This document shows positions 16,162 through 24,530 of a DNA stretch of 45,075 nt, piece by piece (within the stretch, counting starts at the first letter, position 1; each line of letters starts with the position of its first letter). Below the pieces are notes generated by a model. It did not search any database, was not told where the DNA came from, and was given only the letters and a program-made list of their open reading frames with translations. The position numbers and the translations under genes are program-made. The DNA is from Nitrospirota bacterium (lineage in GTDB: Bacteria; Nitrospirota; Thermodesulfovibrionia; Thermodesulfovibrionales; Dissulfurispiraceae). Location: positions 1 through 45,075 of the forward strand of contig SCQE01000085.1 in assembly GCA_004321915.1 (NCBI GenBank), read 5' to 3'.

Positions 16162-17727
16162 TTATCTGTCCAGCACTTCCCTTACTTTGAGGAGGAGTTC
16201 CTGCGGCGGGACCGGTTTAGGCACGAAGGTGATGCCTTCTTCAAGGATGCCTTTTTTGCTTATTATCTCCGACGTATAACCGCTTGTGAATATCGCTTTG
16301 ACCTTTGGGAGCAGCTCTTTCATGTCCAGATAAGCTTCTTTGCCGTTTTTGCGCGGCATTATCACATCCAGTATGACGAGCGCGATATTTTCTATGTTCG
16401 ACCTGAATTTTTCGACCGCATCGATGCCGTCCTCGGCCTCGATAATCGTGTAACCGAATTCCCTAAGTATGTCGCTGTTTATTTTTCTGACCTCGGAATC
16501 GTCTTCGGCTATAAGTATTGTTTCTGTGCCGCCTTTGATCTCATTGGACTTTCTGACCGCAGTCGATTCCCTCCCGTAAGCCGAAACCGGGAGATATATC
16601 TTGAAGGTGGTGCCTATGCCCGACTCGCTGTAAACAGTGATAAATCCGTTGTGCTGTTTTATTATGCCGTAAGCCATTGCCAAGCCGAGGCCCGTGCCCT
16701 TGCCGACCTCTTTTGTCGTAAAGAAAGGTTCGAATATCCTGTCGGAGATGCTTTTGTCCATGCCTGTTCCTGTGTCCGATACCGATATGACCGCGTAGTT
16801 TCCTATCTGCCCGTACTCATGCGCTGCCAAGAACCTTTCATCGAGTTCTATGCCCCATGTCCTGATGCTCAAAACACCGCCGTCGGGCATTGCGTCGCGG
16901 GCATTCGAAGCAAGGTTCATCAGCACCTGTTCTATCTGTCCCGAGTCCGCAACCACGGTCAGTTTTTTGTCCGCAAGAACGGTATCAAGCTCTATATCTT
17001 CGCCTATCAGTCTTGTGAGGAGCTTCTCGACCTTTCTGACGATATCGCTTACATCTATGAGTTGGGGATCGATGATCTGTTTTCTGCTGAAGGCCAGAAG
17101 TCCGCTTGTAAGGTTCGCTCCGCGTTCCGCGGCCGTTATGATGCTGTCGACGTGTCCTTTCAGCGGGTTCTCAGCGCCCATTTTAAGCTGCAGTATATGG
17201 CCGTAACCCATTATTGCCGTCAGTATATTGTTGAAGTCGTGGGCTATGCCTCCTGCGAGCGTCCCGACCGCCTCCATCTTCTGTGCCTGCCTTAGCTGGT
17301 CCTCGAGTTTTTTTCTTCCGGTCACGTTGTTGATCAATTCCACTACGAGCAATACATTGCCTGAGGGGTCTTTCAGCGGAAAGGACTTTATTTCTATATA
17401 TACCGGGTTTCCGTTTTTATCGGTGTGAACATGGAAGGAGGCATGCGGCTTTCCTGTGTCGAAAGAGAATTTTACCGAACATTCTTCATTTATCGAATAG
17501 CAGGGTTTGTTCAGCTTATGAGAGACCCTAAAGCAGTTTTGGCCTACTACCGAGCTTTCGTCCAGCCCTAAATGCTCGCAGTAGGCTTTATTGGAAAGTA
17601 TGATCTTGAAATCGCGGTCGACGACAATGAAGCCCTCCTCAACGAGATCTATTATGCCTTTGAGTATCGATACTGCGTTTTCAGGCTCTTTAAAAACCGC
17701 TAAGATTTTATCTGCATTGTCTATCAT
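16162..17727 (-). CDS. Soluble PAS-containing hybrid histidine kinase with receiver domain
   Basis: This gene encodes 521 residues and has no membrane segment. A PAS domain occupies about 20-130. The dimerisation helix follows with the phospho-acceptor His in LAGGIAHDFNNILTAIMGYG (about 158-177). The ATPase domain then has its N box (LMNLASNARDAMPDGG) and G boxes (VSDTGTGMD, GKGTGLGLAMAYGI). A C-terminal receiver (about 400-521) carries the acidic pair EDDSE, the phospho-Asp in LVILDVIMPRKNG and the Lys in FVPKPV. It lies 59 bases after hgcB on the same strand and may be read with the hgc transcript or from its own AT-rich -10. The signal sensed is unknown. Confidence 0.93.
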   Translation of the reverse strand: MIDNADKILAVFKEPENAVSILKGIIDLVEEGFIVVDRDFKIILSNKAYCEHLGLDESSVVGQNCFRVSHKLNKPCYSINEECSVKFSFDTGKPHASFHVHTDKNGNPVYIEIKSFPLKDPSGNVLLVVELINNVTGRKKLEDQLRQAQKMEAVGTLAGGIAHDFNNILTAIMGYGHILQLKMGAENPLKGHVDSIITAAERGANLTSGLLAFSRKQIIDPQLIDVSDIVRKVEKLLTRLIGEDIELDTVLADKKLTVVADSGQIEQVLMNLASNARDAMPDGGVLSIRTWGIELDERFLAAHEYGQIGNYAVISVSDTGTGMDKSISDRIFEPFFTTKEVGKGTGLGLAMAYGIIKQHNGFITVYSESGIGTTFKIYLPVSAYGRESTAVRKSNEIKGGTETILIAEDDSEVRKINSDILREFGYTIIEAEDGIDAVEKFRSNIENIALVILDVIMPRKNGKEAYLDMKELLPKVKAIFTSGYTSEIISKKGILEEGITFVPKPVPPQELLLKVREVLDR

Positions 17728-17755
17728 GGCCTTGATCGGTGTCGTAACATTTTAA

Positions 17756-17761
17756 ATTATA
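17756..17761 (-). promoter_or_regulatory. Possible -10 box for the hybrid kinase gene
   Basis: On the minus strand TATAAT stands about 28 bases before the ATG at 17727, in an AT-rich gap after hgcB. No good -35 hexamer lies at 16-18 bases, so this is only a candidate. Confidence 0.3.
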
Positions 17762-17786
17762 CACTATTGCGCGTAAAAGAAGGTCT

Positions 17787-18089
17787 TCAGCAGCAGGCCG
17801 TTGTTTTTCCCGACTGGGAAGAGCTGCAGTCGCAGGACGGTTCTCCACCGTAGAGCATGCTGTTTATCAGGGCCGCCGCGCAGCCTACGCCCCTGTCGAC
17901 CGTTATGGCGCCGAACGGGCAGTTGGTCTCGCAGGCCCCGCATTCCATGCATTTGTCGAGGTCTGTTATGGACGCTTTTTTGTCGCGGACGGACAAAACC
18001 GCATGGGGGCAGACCTCTGTGCAGTTTCCGCACCCCGTGCATTTCTCACGGTCCAGCATAAGGGTCGCAACATTCGAAAGATATTTCAT
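17787..18089 (-). CDS. hgcB: Mercury methylation ferredoxin HgcB
   Basis: This is a 100-residue ferredoxin. The first 4Fe-4S motif is CTGCGNCTEVCP (Cys17, 20, 23, 27). The second is CMECGACETNCP (Cys47, 50, 53, 57); the CMECGAC form is characteristic of HgcB. Cys70 in GVGCAAAL corresponds to the additional conserved cysteine of HgcB, and the protein ends in a vicinal Cys99-Cys100 pair, the proposed mercury handling site. HgcB supplies electrons to reduce the HgcA corrinoid to Co(I). The ATG at 18089 overlaps the hgcA stop (ATGA) with GGGGG upstream; an ATG four codons earlier lacks such a site. Together with hgcA this is near-certain. Confidence 0.96.
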   Translation of the reverse strand: MKYLSNVATLMLDREKCTGCGNCTEVCPHAVLSVRDKKASITDLDKCMECGACETNCPFGAITVDRGVGCAAALINSMLYGGEPSCDCSSSQSGKTTACC

Positions 18090-19195
18090 AGAAGCCCCCA
18101 TTCGACAAGCTTGTATACGGACATAATTATAAGGGAGACAGCGATAGAGGTAATGTAAAGGGGTATTCCGTATTTGAGTTCTTTTTTTACTCCGCTCATT
18201 CCGGTAAAAGTGGTCGAGCCTGTGAACTGGAGGGCTATATACGAGCTTGCGGACGGAAAGAAAATATACGATATCAAAGTCAGCGGAAGCGGTGAAACAA
18301 GAGAAGGGGCAACCAGTTTGTGATACGCGAAGACGGTCAAAAGACCTGTTGCCCAGCCTTTTAACGCAAAGGAGCGGAAGGGTATTGCGGGCAGCAGCAG
18401 CGGGGTGACAAAGGCCCCCGATAGAACGGCCGAAAGCCCTAGGATAAGGAAAGGTGCCCCGCCGTAAAAAGCGTCGCCGAACATTATGCCTGAAGGCTGC
18501 AGCCCGAAAGCGAACAATACTATCAGCGCGAAAAGGGGATAGTTTTTCATTGCGGGAATTATCTCCATAGGCGTGAGTATAAGTCTGTCTTTTATAGTGA
18601 ATTTTACCGTTCTCATATCGGGCGACGCCTTACGGCCGGCTGCGAGATATGCCGGAAGGTCTTTAGCGTAAACCGGTCCGTAATGCACTTTGAAACCTGT
18701 ATTTTTCGAGACCTGATGGGCGCTTATGCCCGGCGCCCCCAACTGAGGCAGGACAAGCCTCCGGTGTTCCACTATCGACGCAAGTCTGCAATCCGAAATC
18801 TTCTTTATCAGTTCTACGGTGCCGAAAGCGCCTTTGCCTGCCGCGCACCAGACATTTATGCCTTTTGTATCGAGCGCAAGTATCCAGCCGTCAAGACCGT
18901 GAAGCGCCTGTCTCAGGAGGTCGAAGCTGTATTTGTAGTTAGCGCTTACGAACACTTCGGAATTCCCGTCAGGAGAACCTACCGCGTAAACGCCCGGTTC
19001 TATGGTAAAGTTGTCCCTGTATCCGCTTACGCGGCATCTGAAATGCTCCCGATAATCCCGGTAAGAGAGGACGGTCGATGCTTTATAAACAGGTCCCGCA
19101 GGTGTTGCGACCGTCCCTTCGATCCATTTCGGTGCGGGTTTTTCCGGTTTTAATGGTCCAACCGGGTCTTTGAATTTCAGAGGTATTGCGGTCAT
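18086..19195 (-). CDS. hgcA: Mercury methylation corrinoid protein HgcA
   Basis: This protein has 369 residues. The cytosolic corrinoid-binding domain (about 25-190) contains the diagnostic cap-helix motif NVWCAAGK at 114-121, with Cys117 as the proposed lower cobalt ligand. The C-terminal part (about 218-369) is a five-helix membrane domain that includes the conserved FTGSTTFTGMSGVKKE stretch. This layout separates HgcA from the related CFeSP large subunit of the acetyl-CoA pathway, which has no membrane domain. HgcA transfers a methyl group from its cobalamin to Hg(II). The gene starts 15 bases after the stop of a sigma-54 response regulator and overlaps hgcB by an ATGA. No cobalamin riboswitch is seen. 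Full length with no missing key residue. Confidence 0.98.
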   Translation of the reverse strand: MTAIPLKFKDPVGPLKPEKPAPKWIEGTVATPAGPVYKASTVLSYRDYREHFRCRVSGYRDNFTIEPGVYAVGSPDGNSEVFVSANYKYSFDLLRQALHGLDGWILALDTKGINVWCAAGKGAFGTVELIKKISDCRLASIVEHRRLVLPQLGAPGISAHQVSKNTGFKVHYGPVYAKDLPAYLAAGRKASPDMRTVKFTIKDRLILTPMEIIPAMKNYPLFALIVLFAFGLQPSGIMFGDAFYGGAPFLILGLSAVLSGAFVTPLLLPAIPFRSFALKGWATGLLTVFAYHKLVAPSLVSPLPLTLISYIFFPSASSYIALQFTGSTTFTGMSGVKKELKYGIPLYITSIAVSLIIMSVYKLVEWGLL

Positions 19196-19210
19196 GTCTC
19201 TATGCTTCCG

Positions 19211-20644
19211 TTAAAGGCTATGGGCGCCGTTTTGCGATGATTGTTTCTTGCGGCTCAGCCTTTTGTTCAATGCCTGACGCGTTATTCCTAGCAGCGAGGC
19301 CGCTATTCCCTGATTGCCGTCAGCCAGTTTCAGCGCTTCGTTAATCAGTATTTCCTCTGCTTCGTCAAGGGTGGGAAACGGCTTTGAGATGTCGATGTTC
19401 AGACGCTCCGATACGTTTGATACGGAGGCCACGGGATCATCGCTCCGGACATCATCGCCTATGATACTTTTAAAACTATCCAACGAAAGTATGCCTGAAC
19501 GGTGGCGGGCGACCGCGTCGTAAACCATTCCCTGCAACTCCCGCAGATTACCGGGAAAACTATAGTTGCTCAGCAGCGTGTATAGCTGCGGCGGCGCTGT
19601 AGGTTTTTTTACGCGCAAGGCCTGCGATGCCTCGTTCATGAAGTGGTCCGTAAGAAGCGGGATGTCGTCGCTTCTTTCGCGCAGGGGCGGAATGTGTATG
19701 TGGTGCGTTCTCAGCCTGAAGAAGAGGTCTTTTCTGAACTTTTTTGCCTCCATAAGGTTTTTAATGTCCTGATTGGTTGCGACTATGACGCGTGCGTTGC
19801 TTTGTTTCGGGACATCGGAACCCAGCGGGTAGTAGGTGTGTTCCTGCAGAAGCCTTAACAGTTTGACCTGCGAAGATTCCTGCATGTCGCCTATCTCATC
19901 CAGAAAAAGGCTGCCGTTTTCTGCCTGCGACACGAGCCCTTCGCGTGCTGTTTCGGCGCCGGTGAAGGCGCCTTTTTTATGTCCGAACAGGGTGTCAGAA
20001 AACATGTTGTCGTCCAGCCCTGCGATATTTACCGCAACGAACTCTCCGCTCAGCCCGCACAGCGTGTGTATGGCTTGTGCCAGCAGTTCTTTGCCGACTC
20101 CGGTCTCGCCTGTAATCAAGACCGGCTGCGGGGATATCGCTATCGCCTCCGCATATGAAAATATAGCCAGCATCCTGCTGTTCTTGGTTATTATCGAAGA
20201 GAAGGCGGACGGGTTCTGTATTTTTCCGTCGAGGATATGGCGCTTGAGCAGGGACACTTCTTTTTGGAGAAGGAAGTTTTCGAACGCTTTTTTCACTGTG
20301 GCCGAGAACTTGTTTTTTTCGAGAGGTTTGACGATGTAATCGAACGCCCCGTTTTTCATGCATTCTACGGCGGTCTCTATCTCGTTGTTTGCGGTCATGA
20401 TGATGACCGGTATTTCAGGATATTCGCCTGCAATTTCCTTAAGCAGTTCGCCCCCTGTTATTCCGGGCATCGAAAGGTCGAGGACGACCACGGCGATCTC
20501 TTTTTCGGCAAGTATGGGCATCACTTCAAGCCCGTTTTGCACGGTATGGATGGTCCGTATTTTTTCTGCTTGGAGAACTATCTTCTCGCCGTATAATATT
20601 TCGGGTTCGTCGTCGACGAGAAGCACCGCAAGGTCCTGCGTCAT
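19211..20644 (-). CDS. Sigma-54-dependent response regulator (NtrC family)
   Basis: This is a 477-residue activator in three parts. The receiver domain (about 5-120) has the acidic pair in VDDEPE and the phospho-Asp at 56 in VVLDLSMPG. The AAA+ domain (about 150-385) has Walker A GETGVGKE, the sigma-54 contact loop GAFTGA and Walker B LFLDEIGDM. The Fis-type DNA-binding helices lie at the end (GNQGIAASLLGITRQALNKRL). It should open sigma-54 promoters when phosphorylated. Its start overlaps the stop of the adjacent histidine kinase (ATGA), so that kinase is its likely partner. hgcA follows after 15 bases. Its target promoters are not visible in the short gaps of this operon. Confidence 0.95.
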   Translation of the reverse strand: MTQDLAVLLVDDEPEILYGEKIVLQAEKIRTIHTVQNGLEVMPILAEKEIAVVVLDLSMPGITGGELLKEIAGEYPEIPVIIMTANNEIETAVECMKNGAFDYIVKPLEKNKFSATVKKAFENFLLQKEVSLLKRHILDGKIQNPSAFSSIITKNSRMLAIFSYAEAIAISPQPVLITGETGVGKELLAQAIHTLCGLSGEFVAVNIAGLDDNMFSDTLFGHKKGAFTGAETAREGLVSQAENGSLFLDEIGDMQESSQVKLLRLLQEHTYYPLGSDVPKQSNARVIVATNQDIKNLMEAKKFRKDLFFRLRTHHIHIPPLRERSDDIPLLTDHFMNEASQALRVKKPTAPPQLYTLLSNYSFPGNLRELQGMVYDAVARHRSGILSLDSFKSIIGDDVRSDDPVASVSNVSERLNIDISKPFPTLDEAEEILINEALKLADGNQGIAASLLGITRQALNKRLSRKKQSSQNGAHSL

Positions 20645-23600
20645 TCCTTCACCTCTTTCCGGTCCGGTATTCGAACGGGCAGCGTTACCTTGACCGCGGT
20701 CCCTTTACCGGATTCCGATTTAAATTCTATTTTACCATTATGGGTGGTGAGTATTTTTCCTACAAGTGAAAGGCCGAGTCCTGTGCCTTCATGCTTGGTC
20801 GTGAAAAACGGCTTCATTATCTGGCCTAAATGCGCGGACTCTATCCCATAGCCCTCATCGAAGACCTCCAGCAGGGCGGAATCCGACGAGGCATCATAAC
20901 CTGTGCTTACCTTTACGGCCTTATCGCTGTTTTCAAGCGCCTGCAGCGCATTGAGTATCAGATTTATCACGACCTGTTCTATTTGGGTAGGGTTGCCCTT
21001 TAAAATCGGGATGTCAGGGGCAGCCGAAAAAGAAAAACTTTTCGTGAGTTTATTTATTCTCATATTCAGGAGCGATATCGCGTTTTCCGTTACCGTGTTC
21101 AGATCGTATTCTTCGAAGAAGGTCTGCTTGTCCTGAAGAGAAAGCCTTCTCATGTCGCCCACTATATTTTTTATCCTCACCGAGCTTTTGACTATTCCTG
21201 CGATAAGGTTTTCTACGGTTTCGCTGATTGTGCCGGACGGAAGTCCTCCTGCTGAAAAATCCCCGTGGTCTTTGGAATACTCGTGGAGTATCTTTCCTAC
21301 ATCGCCCCATGAGTCACGCAGGATTGACGAATTGAACATTATTACATTGTTCGGGTTGTTGATCTCGTGCGCCACCGCAGCTGCCATTTCTCCGAGGGAC
21401 GCGAGGTGGGCCGTCTCGTGGAGCCTGTTTTTTTCTGTCACATCTCTGGCGATATGGAGCATCTTGATAAACTTTCCTGACTCGTCTTTTATCGGGACTA
21501 TTCTGATATCGAGCATTCTGCCCTGATAATTTCTTGCTTGGAAATCGACGGGCGCTTCGGTTTCAAAGACTTTAGCGGCGTAACACTCTTCGATAGGGCA
21601 GTCCGTTTTATGTACGAGTTCGTGGCAGCGCTTGCCGACGGGGTCTCCTGCCGACATGTCTATATAATTTTCCGTGCTCTTGTTGGCCCACAGGACTTTT
21701 TTATCGAGGGACATAAGCACTATCGAGTCGGGCGTCGAGTTAAGTATTATGTTGAATTCATTGTATAGGACACTTAGTTTTGCCTCGCTCTCTTTCAGCG
21801 TAGTCTCGATCTCCTTTCTCTCGGCGATCTCGTTTTTCAGGCTTTTGTTGATCTTTAAAAGCTCCGAAGTGCGCTGGGCGATTATCTCTTCAAGCCGCTC
21901 GTGGTATTTCCTCAGCTCGTCCTCGGCCCTTTTCTTCTCAGTTATGTCTTCCACAATGCCGAAAAGAAGGACCGGTTTGTCATAGTTGTCTCGGATAGTC
22001 GTGATGACGATATTGGTCAGAAGCACGGCGCCGTTTTTTCTTATGAATCTTTTTTCCATCGAAAAATGAGGCAGGCGTCCTGCCATCAGTTCTTCGTAAT
22101 AGAGCATGTTAAGGCGGTCGTCGTCCGGGTGGCTTATGTCGGACACCGACAGTTCGGACAGTTCGGCGATATCGTATCCCGTCATTTTTTGAAACGCCGT
22201 GTTCGCCTCGATAAATCTTCTGTCGGTGTTTATGATGGTTATGCCTACCGGGGCGTTGTCGAAGACGGCCCTGAACCGTTGCTGGCTTCTTCTCAGCGCC
22301 TCTTCGACGCTTTTGCGCATGGATATGTCCCTGTCGATGCCCAGTATGTAATTCTTGCCGTCGAGGTTTATTATTTTTGCCGAAACTTCTATCGGGAATA
22401 CGGAGCCGTCTTTACGGACATGAGTTATCTCGAAGGTCACGACCTCTCCGGGATTTTCGAACAGTTGTTTGGAGACCTCACGGGCTTTTTCCAGACTTTC
22501 GGGGGCGTTCAGAAAACTTATCGGTTTGCCGATAAGCTCATCCGGCGTGTAACCGTGCATGGAGGAGGCTGCGACATTCGCATCCACTATTGCCGGCTCT
22601 TTCCCTTCGGTGTCGGCGTCGAGCAGAAGTATTGCGTCGGATGCCAGATTGAAAAGCGAATGGAAGCGTTCTTCGCTCGTCCTGAGCGCCTTTTCGACCT
22701 TTATTCTCTCCAGTATCTCCGACTGGAGCAGTCTGTTGGCTTCTTCGAGTTCGGAGGTCCTCTCTTTGATGAGGTCCTCCAAATGGTAGTGATACTTTTC
22801 GATCTCTTTTTCTGCTTCCTTTTTTGCGGTAACATCCACGAATATGCAGACAATGTTCCGTATCCGGCCGTCGGGATCGTATATGGGGGAGAGGGTAGAA
22901 CTGCACGTGCATCTTCTTTCATTGCATCCGGTAAGGGTTGACTCAAAAGAGCGCCGCTTGCCTTCAAGACATTTTTTTATTATGGAGTTTAGATCGCCGC
23001 CGCCTTTTTCGATGGAGCATATGTCCGGAAGCCCTTTCACCGATATGTCCGGCAGGCCGCACTCGAAAAATGAGAGGTAGGCCTTGTTTGCCGTTATGCA
23101 TCTGCTCTCTTCGTCTATCAGGAATATAAAGTTGGGGGAGCCGTCAACAAGGCTCCTGTATAGGCGCTCGGATGAGACCACTTTTGAGCTCGATTCACGT
23201 ATGAGTTGAAGCAGTATAAAGAAAGCGAAGGTGACGCTGAAAAGCACGAGTGTCGCTACGATGGCGAAAAACCTGTATTCTTTTATCAGCATGGTCGGTT
23301 CGAACAGCACCAGAGACCAGTCGGAATCTCTTAATCCCCGGCGTGTTACGAGAAGGTGTCTGCCTTGATAATCTATCTCGTCCCCCGTATGAGGTTCATA
23401 AGGCAGGAGCGCGGTCTTTAATTTGTCAGTGTCCGGCCAAAGGTTCGAGGAAACCAATTCAGGCCTGTTCGAAAGGAATATTGCGCCTTTCCGGTCCACA
23501 AGAAAAGATTCCGGATGATGGTTTGTTGCTTCGGAAAAAAAATCCGCGATGATTTCATTCGACTTCACCACGTTATCGGGCGACTTCTGCAGATGGCTGA

Positions 23601-24432
23601 CTATCGCATCGGCATAGACCGCTGATTCGCGCAGCTCTTCATGTTTTGCGTGCTTTCCGAGGAGTCCTGCGAGGAGCCATCCGCCGATAATGATGGCCAT
23701 AAGCGCGATTAGCGGCACTGTTTTATGCGTGTGTTTGACATGAAAGACATTATCGTCTGTCCTCGAACAGTTTTCGGAATGCATCCATACCGACATCGCA
23801 ATTACTGCTGCCAAGACTGTTTTTATGGTCTGGACCGGGGTTCCGGATATCGAAAAGAAAAGGTCCGCGTTTATTATAGACGCGGGAGGGAAGGGGGCAT
23901 AATGCACAACGGTCCCTGTTAATAAAGCGTGTAGTCCCAAGGCTATGCTTGCCGTCATAAGGCAACGGTCAGGGGCTGCAGGCCCTTTTCTTGCAGCCGC
24001 CCATAATGTCCGGCACGAAAGAAATCCTCCGGAGACCCCCAGCGTATAGCGACCCATAGCGTCTATACCTTCCAGTCCTGCCAGTCCGCCCAGTCCCGTC
24101 AACAAGATAAGAGGAACATATATCCAAACACCGGTCCGTTTGTTTTCCGTATCTGAAATTCCCCTGCGTCCGAACTCAAACAGGAATATGAATGAGAATA
24201 CCGGTATGATGACGTTCAAGTCGTGCGAATGTTTCCTGTCGTCAAATACGATATTAATAAGGTCTCCCCATGCGTGCAGGCCTGAAACAATACCGAACAT
24301 GGCCAGAAATACCCACGGCAGTTTTAATTGGTCTTTTTTTAGTTGAACAAGGCAGGCTGCTCCGAGCATCAGAAGGGAAAGCCCGTAAACAAAGTAGGTG
24401 TAATCCAATTGCGAGATCAAAATGTTCTTCAT
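20641..24432 (-). CDS. Large multi-PAS membrane sensor histidine kinase
   Basis: This gene encodes 1263 residues. The first 225 or so hold about seven hydrophobic helices. A further helix near 240-260 and one near 378-402 enclose a Cache-like extracytoplasmic segment. Four PAS domains follow; the first has a Cys-rich insertion (CNERRCTCSS) and the last has DCPIEECYAAKVFE. A coiled coil with PAS-linker character separates them. The kinase core has its His in LGEMAAAVAHEINNP, the N box LILNALQAL and the G2 box KHEGTGLGLSL, all intact. It shares an ATGA overlap with the sigma-54 regulator gene. It heads the transcription unit that continues into hgcAB. The ligand is unknown; the PAS set suggests a redox or small-molecule signal. 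Confidence 0.93.
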   Translation of the reverse strand: MKNILISQLDYTYFVYGLSLLMLGAACLVQLKKDQLKLPWVFLAMFGIVSGLHAWGDLINIVFDDRKHSHDLNVIIPVFSFIFLFEFGRRGISDTENKRTGVWIYVPLILLTGLGGLAGLEGIDAMGRYTLGVSGGFLSCRTLWAAARKGPAAPDRCLMTASIALGLHALLTGTVVHYAPFPPASIINADLFFSISGTPVQTIKTVLAAVIAMSVWMHSENCSRTDDNVFHVKHTHKTVPLIALMAIIIGGWLLAGLLGKHAKHEELRESAVYADAIVSHLQKSPDNVVKSNEIIADFFSEATNHHPESFLVDRKGAIFLSNRPELVSSNLWPDTDKLKTALLPYEPHTGDEIDYQGRHLLVTRRGLRDSDWSLVLFEPTMLIKEYRFFAIVATLVLFSVTFAFFILLQLIRESSSKVVSSERLYRSLVDGSPNFIFLIDEESRCITANKAYLSFFECGLPDISVKGLPDICSIEKGGGDLNSIIKKCLEGKRRSFESTLTGCNERRCTCSSTLSPIYDPDGRIRNIVCIFVDVTAKKEAEKEIEKYHYHLEDLIKERTSELEEANRLLQSEILERIKVEKALRTSEERFHSLFNLASDAILLLDADTEGKEPAIVDANVAASSMHGYTPDELIGKPISFLNAPESLEKAREVSKQLFENPGEVVTFEITHVRKDGSVFPIEVSAKIINLDGKNYILGIDRDISMRKSVEEALRRSQQRFRAVFDNAPVGITIINTDRRFIEANTAFQKMTGYDIAELSELSVSDISHPDDDRLNMLYYEELMAGRLPHFSMEKRFIRKNGAVLLTNIVITTIRDNYDKPVLLFGIVEDITEKKRAEDELRKYHERLEEIIAQRTSELLKINKSLKNEIAERKEIETTLKESEAKLSVLYNEFNIILNSTPDSIVLMSLDKKVLWANKSTENYIDMSAGDPVGKRCHELVHKTDCPIEECYAAKVFETEAPVDFQARNYQGRMLDIRIVPIKDESGKFIKMLHIARDVTEKNRLHETAHLASLGEMAAAVAHEINNPNNVIMFNSSILRDSWGDVGKILHEYSKDHGDFSAGGLPSGTISETVENLIAGIVKSSVRIKNIVGDMRRLSLQDKQTFFEEYDLNTVTENAISLLNMRINKLTKSFSFSAAPDIPILKGNPTQIEQVVINLILNALQALENSDKAVKVSTGYDASSDSALLEVFDEGYGIESAHLGQIMKPFFTTKHEGTGLGLSLVGKILTTHNGKIEFKSESGKGTAVKVTLPVRIPDRKEVKE

Positions 24433-24494
24433 GTTTCGCTTAGCGTTATATTCTAACAGAACTTCGGGGATGTTGCGGAGTCCGGCGTATGCCC

Positions 24495-24524
24495 TTGACC
24501 GTATAGGGCCCTGTCGGATAGAGT
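24495..24524 (+). promoter_or_regulatory. Candidate promoter for panC
   Basis: TTGACC (24495-24500) is followed after 17-18 bases by ATAGAG/TAGAGT (24518-24524). The panC ATG is at 24531 with no Shine-Dalgarno sequence, so the transcript would start at or next to the start codon. Confidence 0.4.
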
Positions 24525-24530
24525 ATCGGC

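Noticed and set aside
18086-19195. Alternative reading of HgcA as the corrinoid iron-sulfur protein (CdhD/AcsC type) of the acetyl-CoA pathway
   Set aside because: The NVWCAAGK motif, the C-terminal five-helix membrane domain and the adjacent HgcB ferredoxin fit HgcA. No other acetyl-CoA pathway gene is nearby.
21901-22941. Long frame of 346 codons on the plus strand
   Set aside because: It lies opposite the PAS region of the large histidine kinase and has no recognisable domain.
24433-24530. Sigma-54 promoter before the kinase-regulator-hgcAB unit
   Set aside because: No GG and GC pair with the required 10-base spacing and flanking consensus was found on the minus strand. Only weak sigma-70-like -10 boxes are present.
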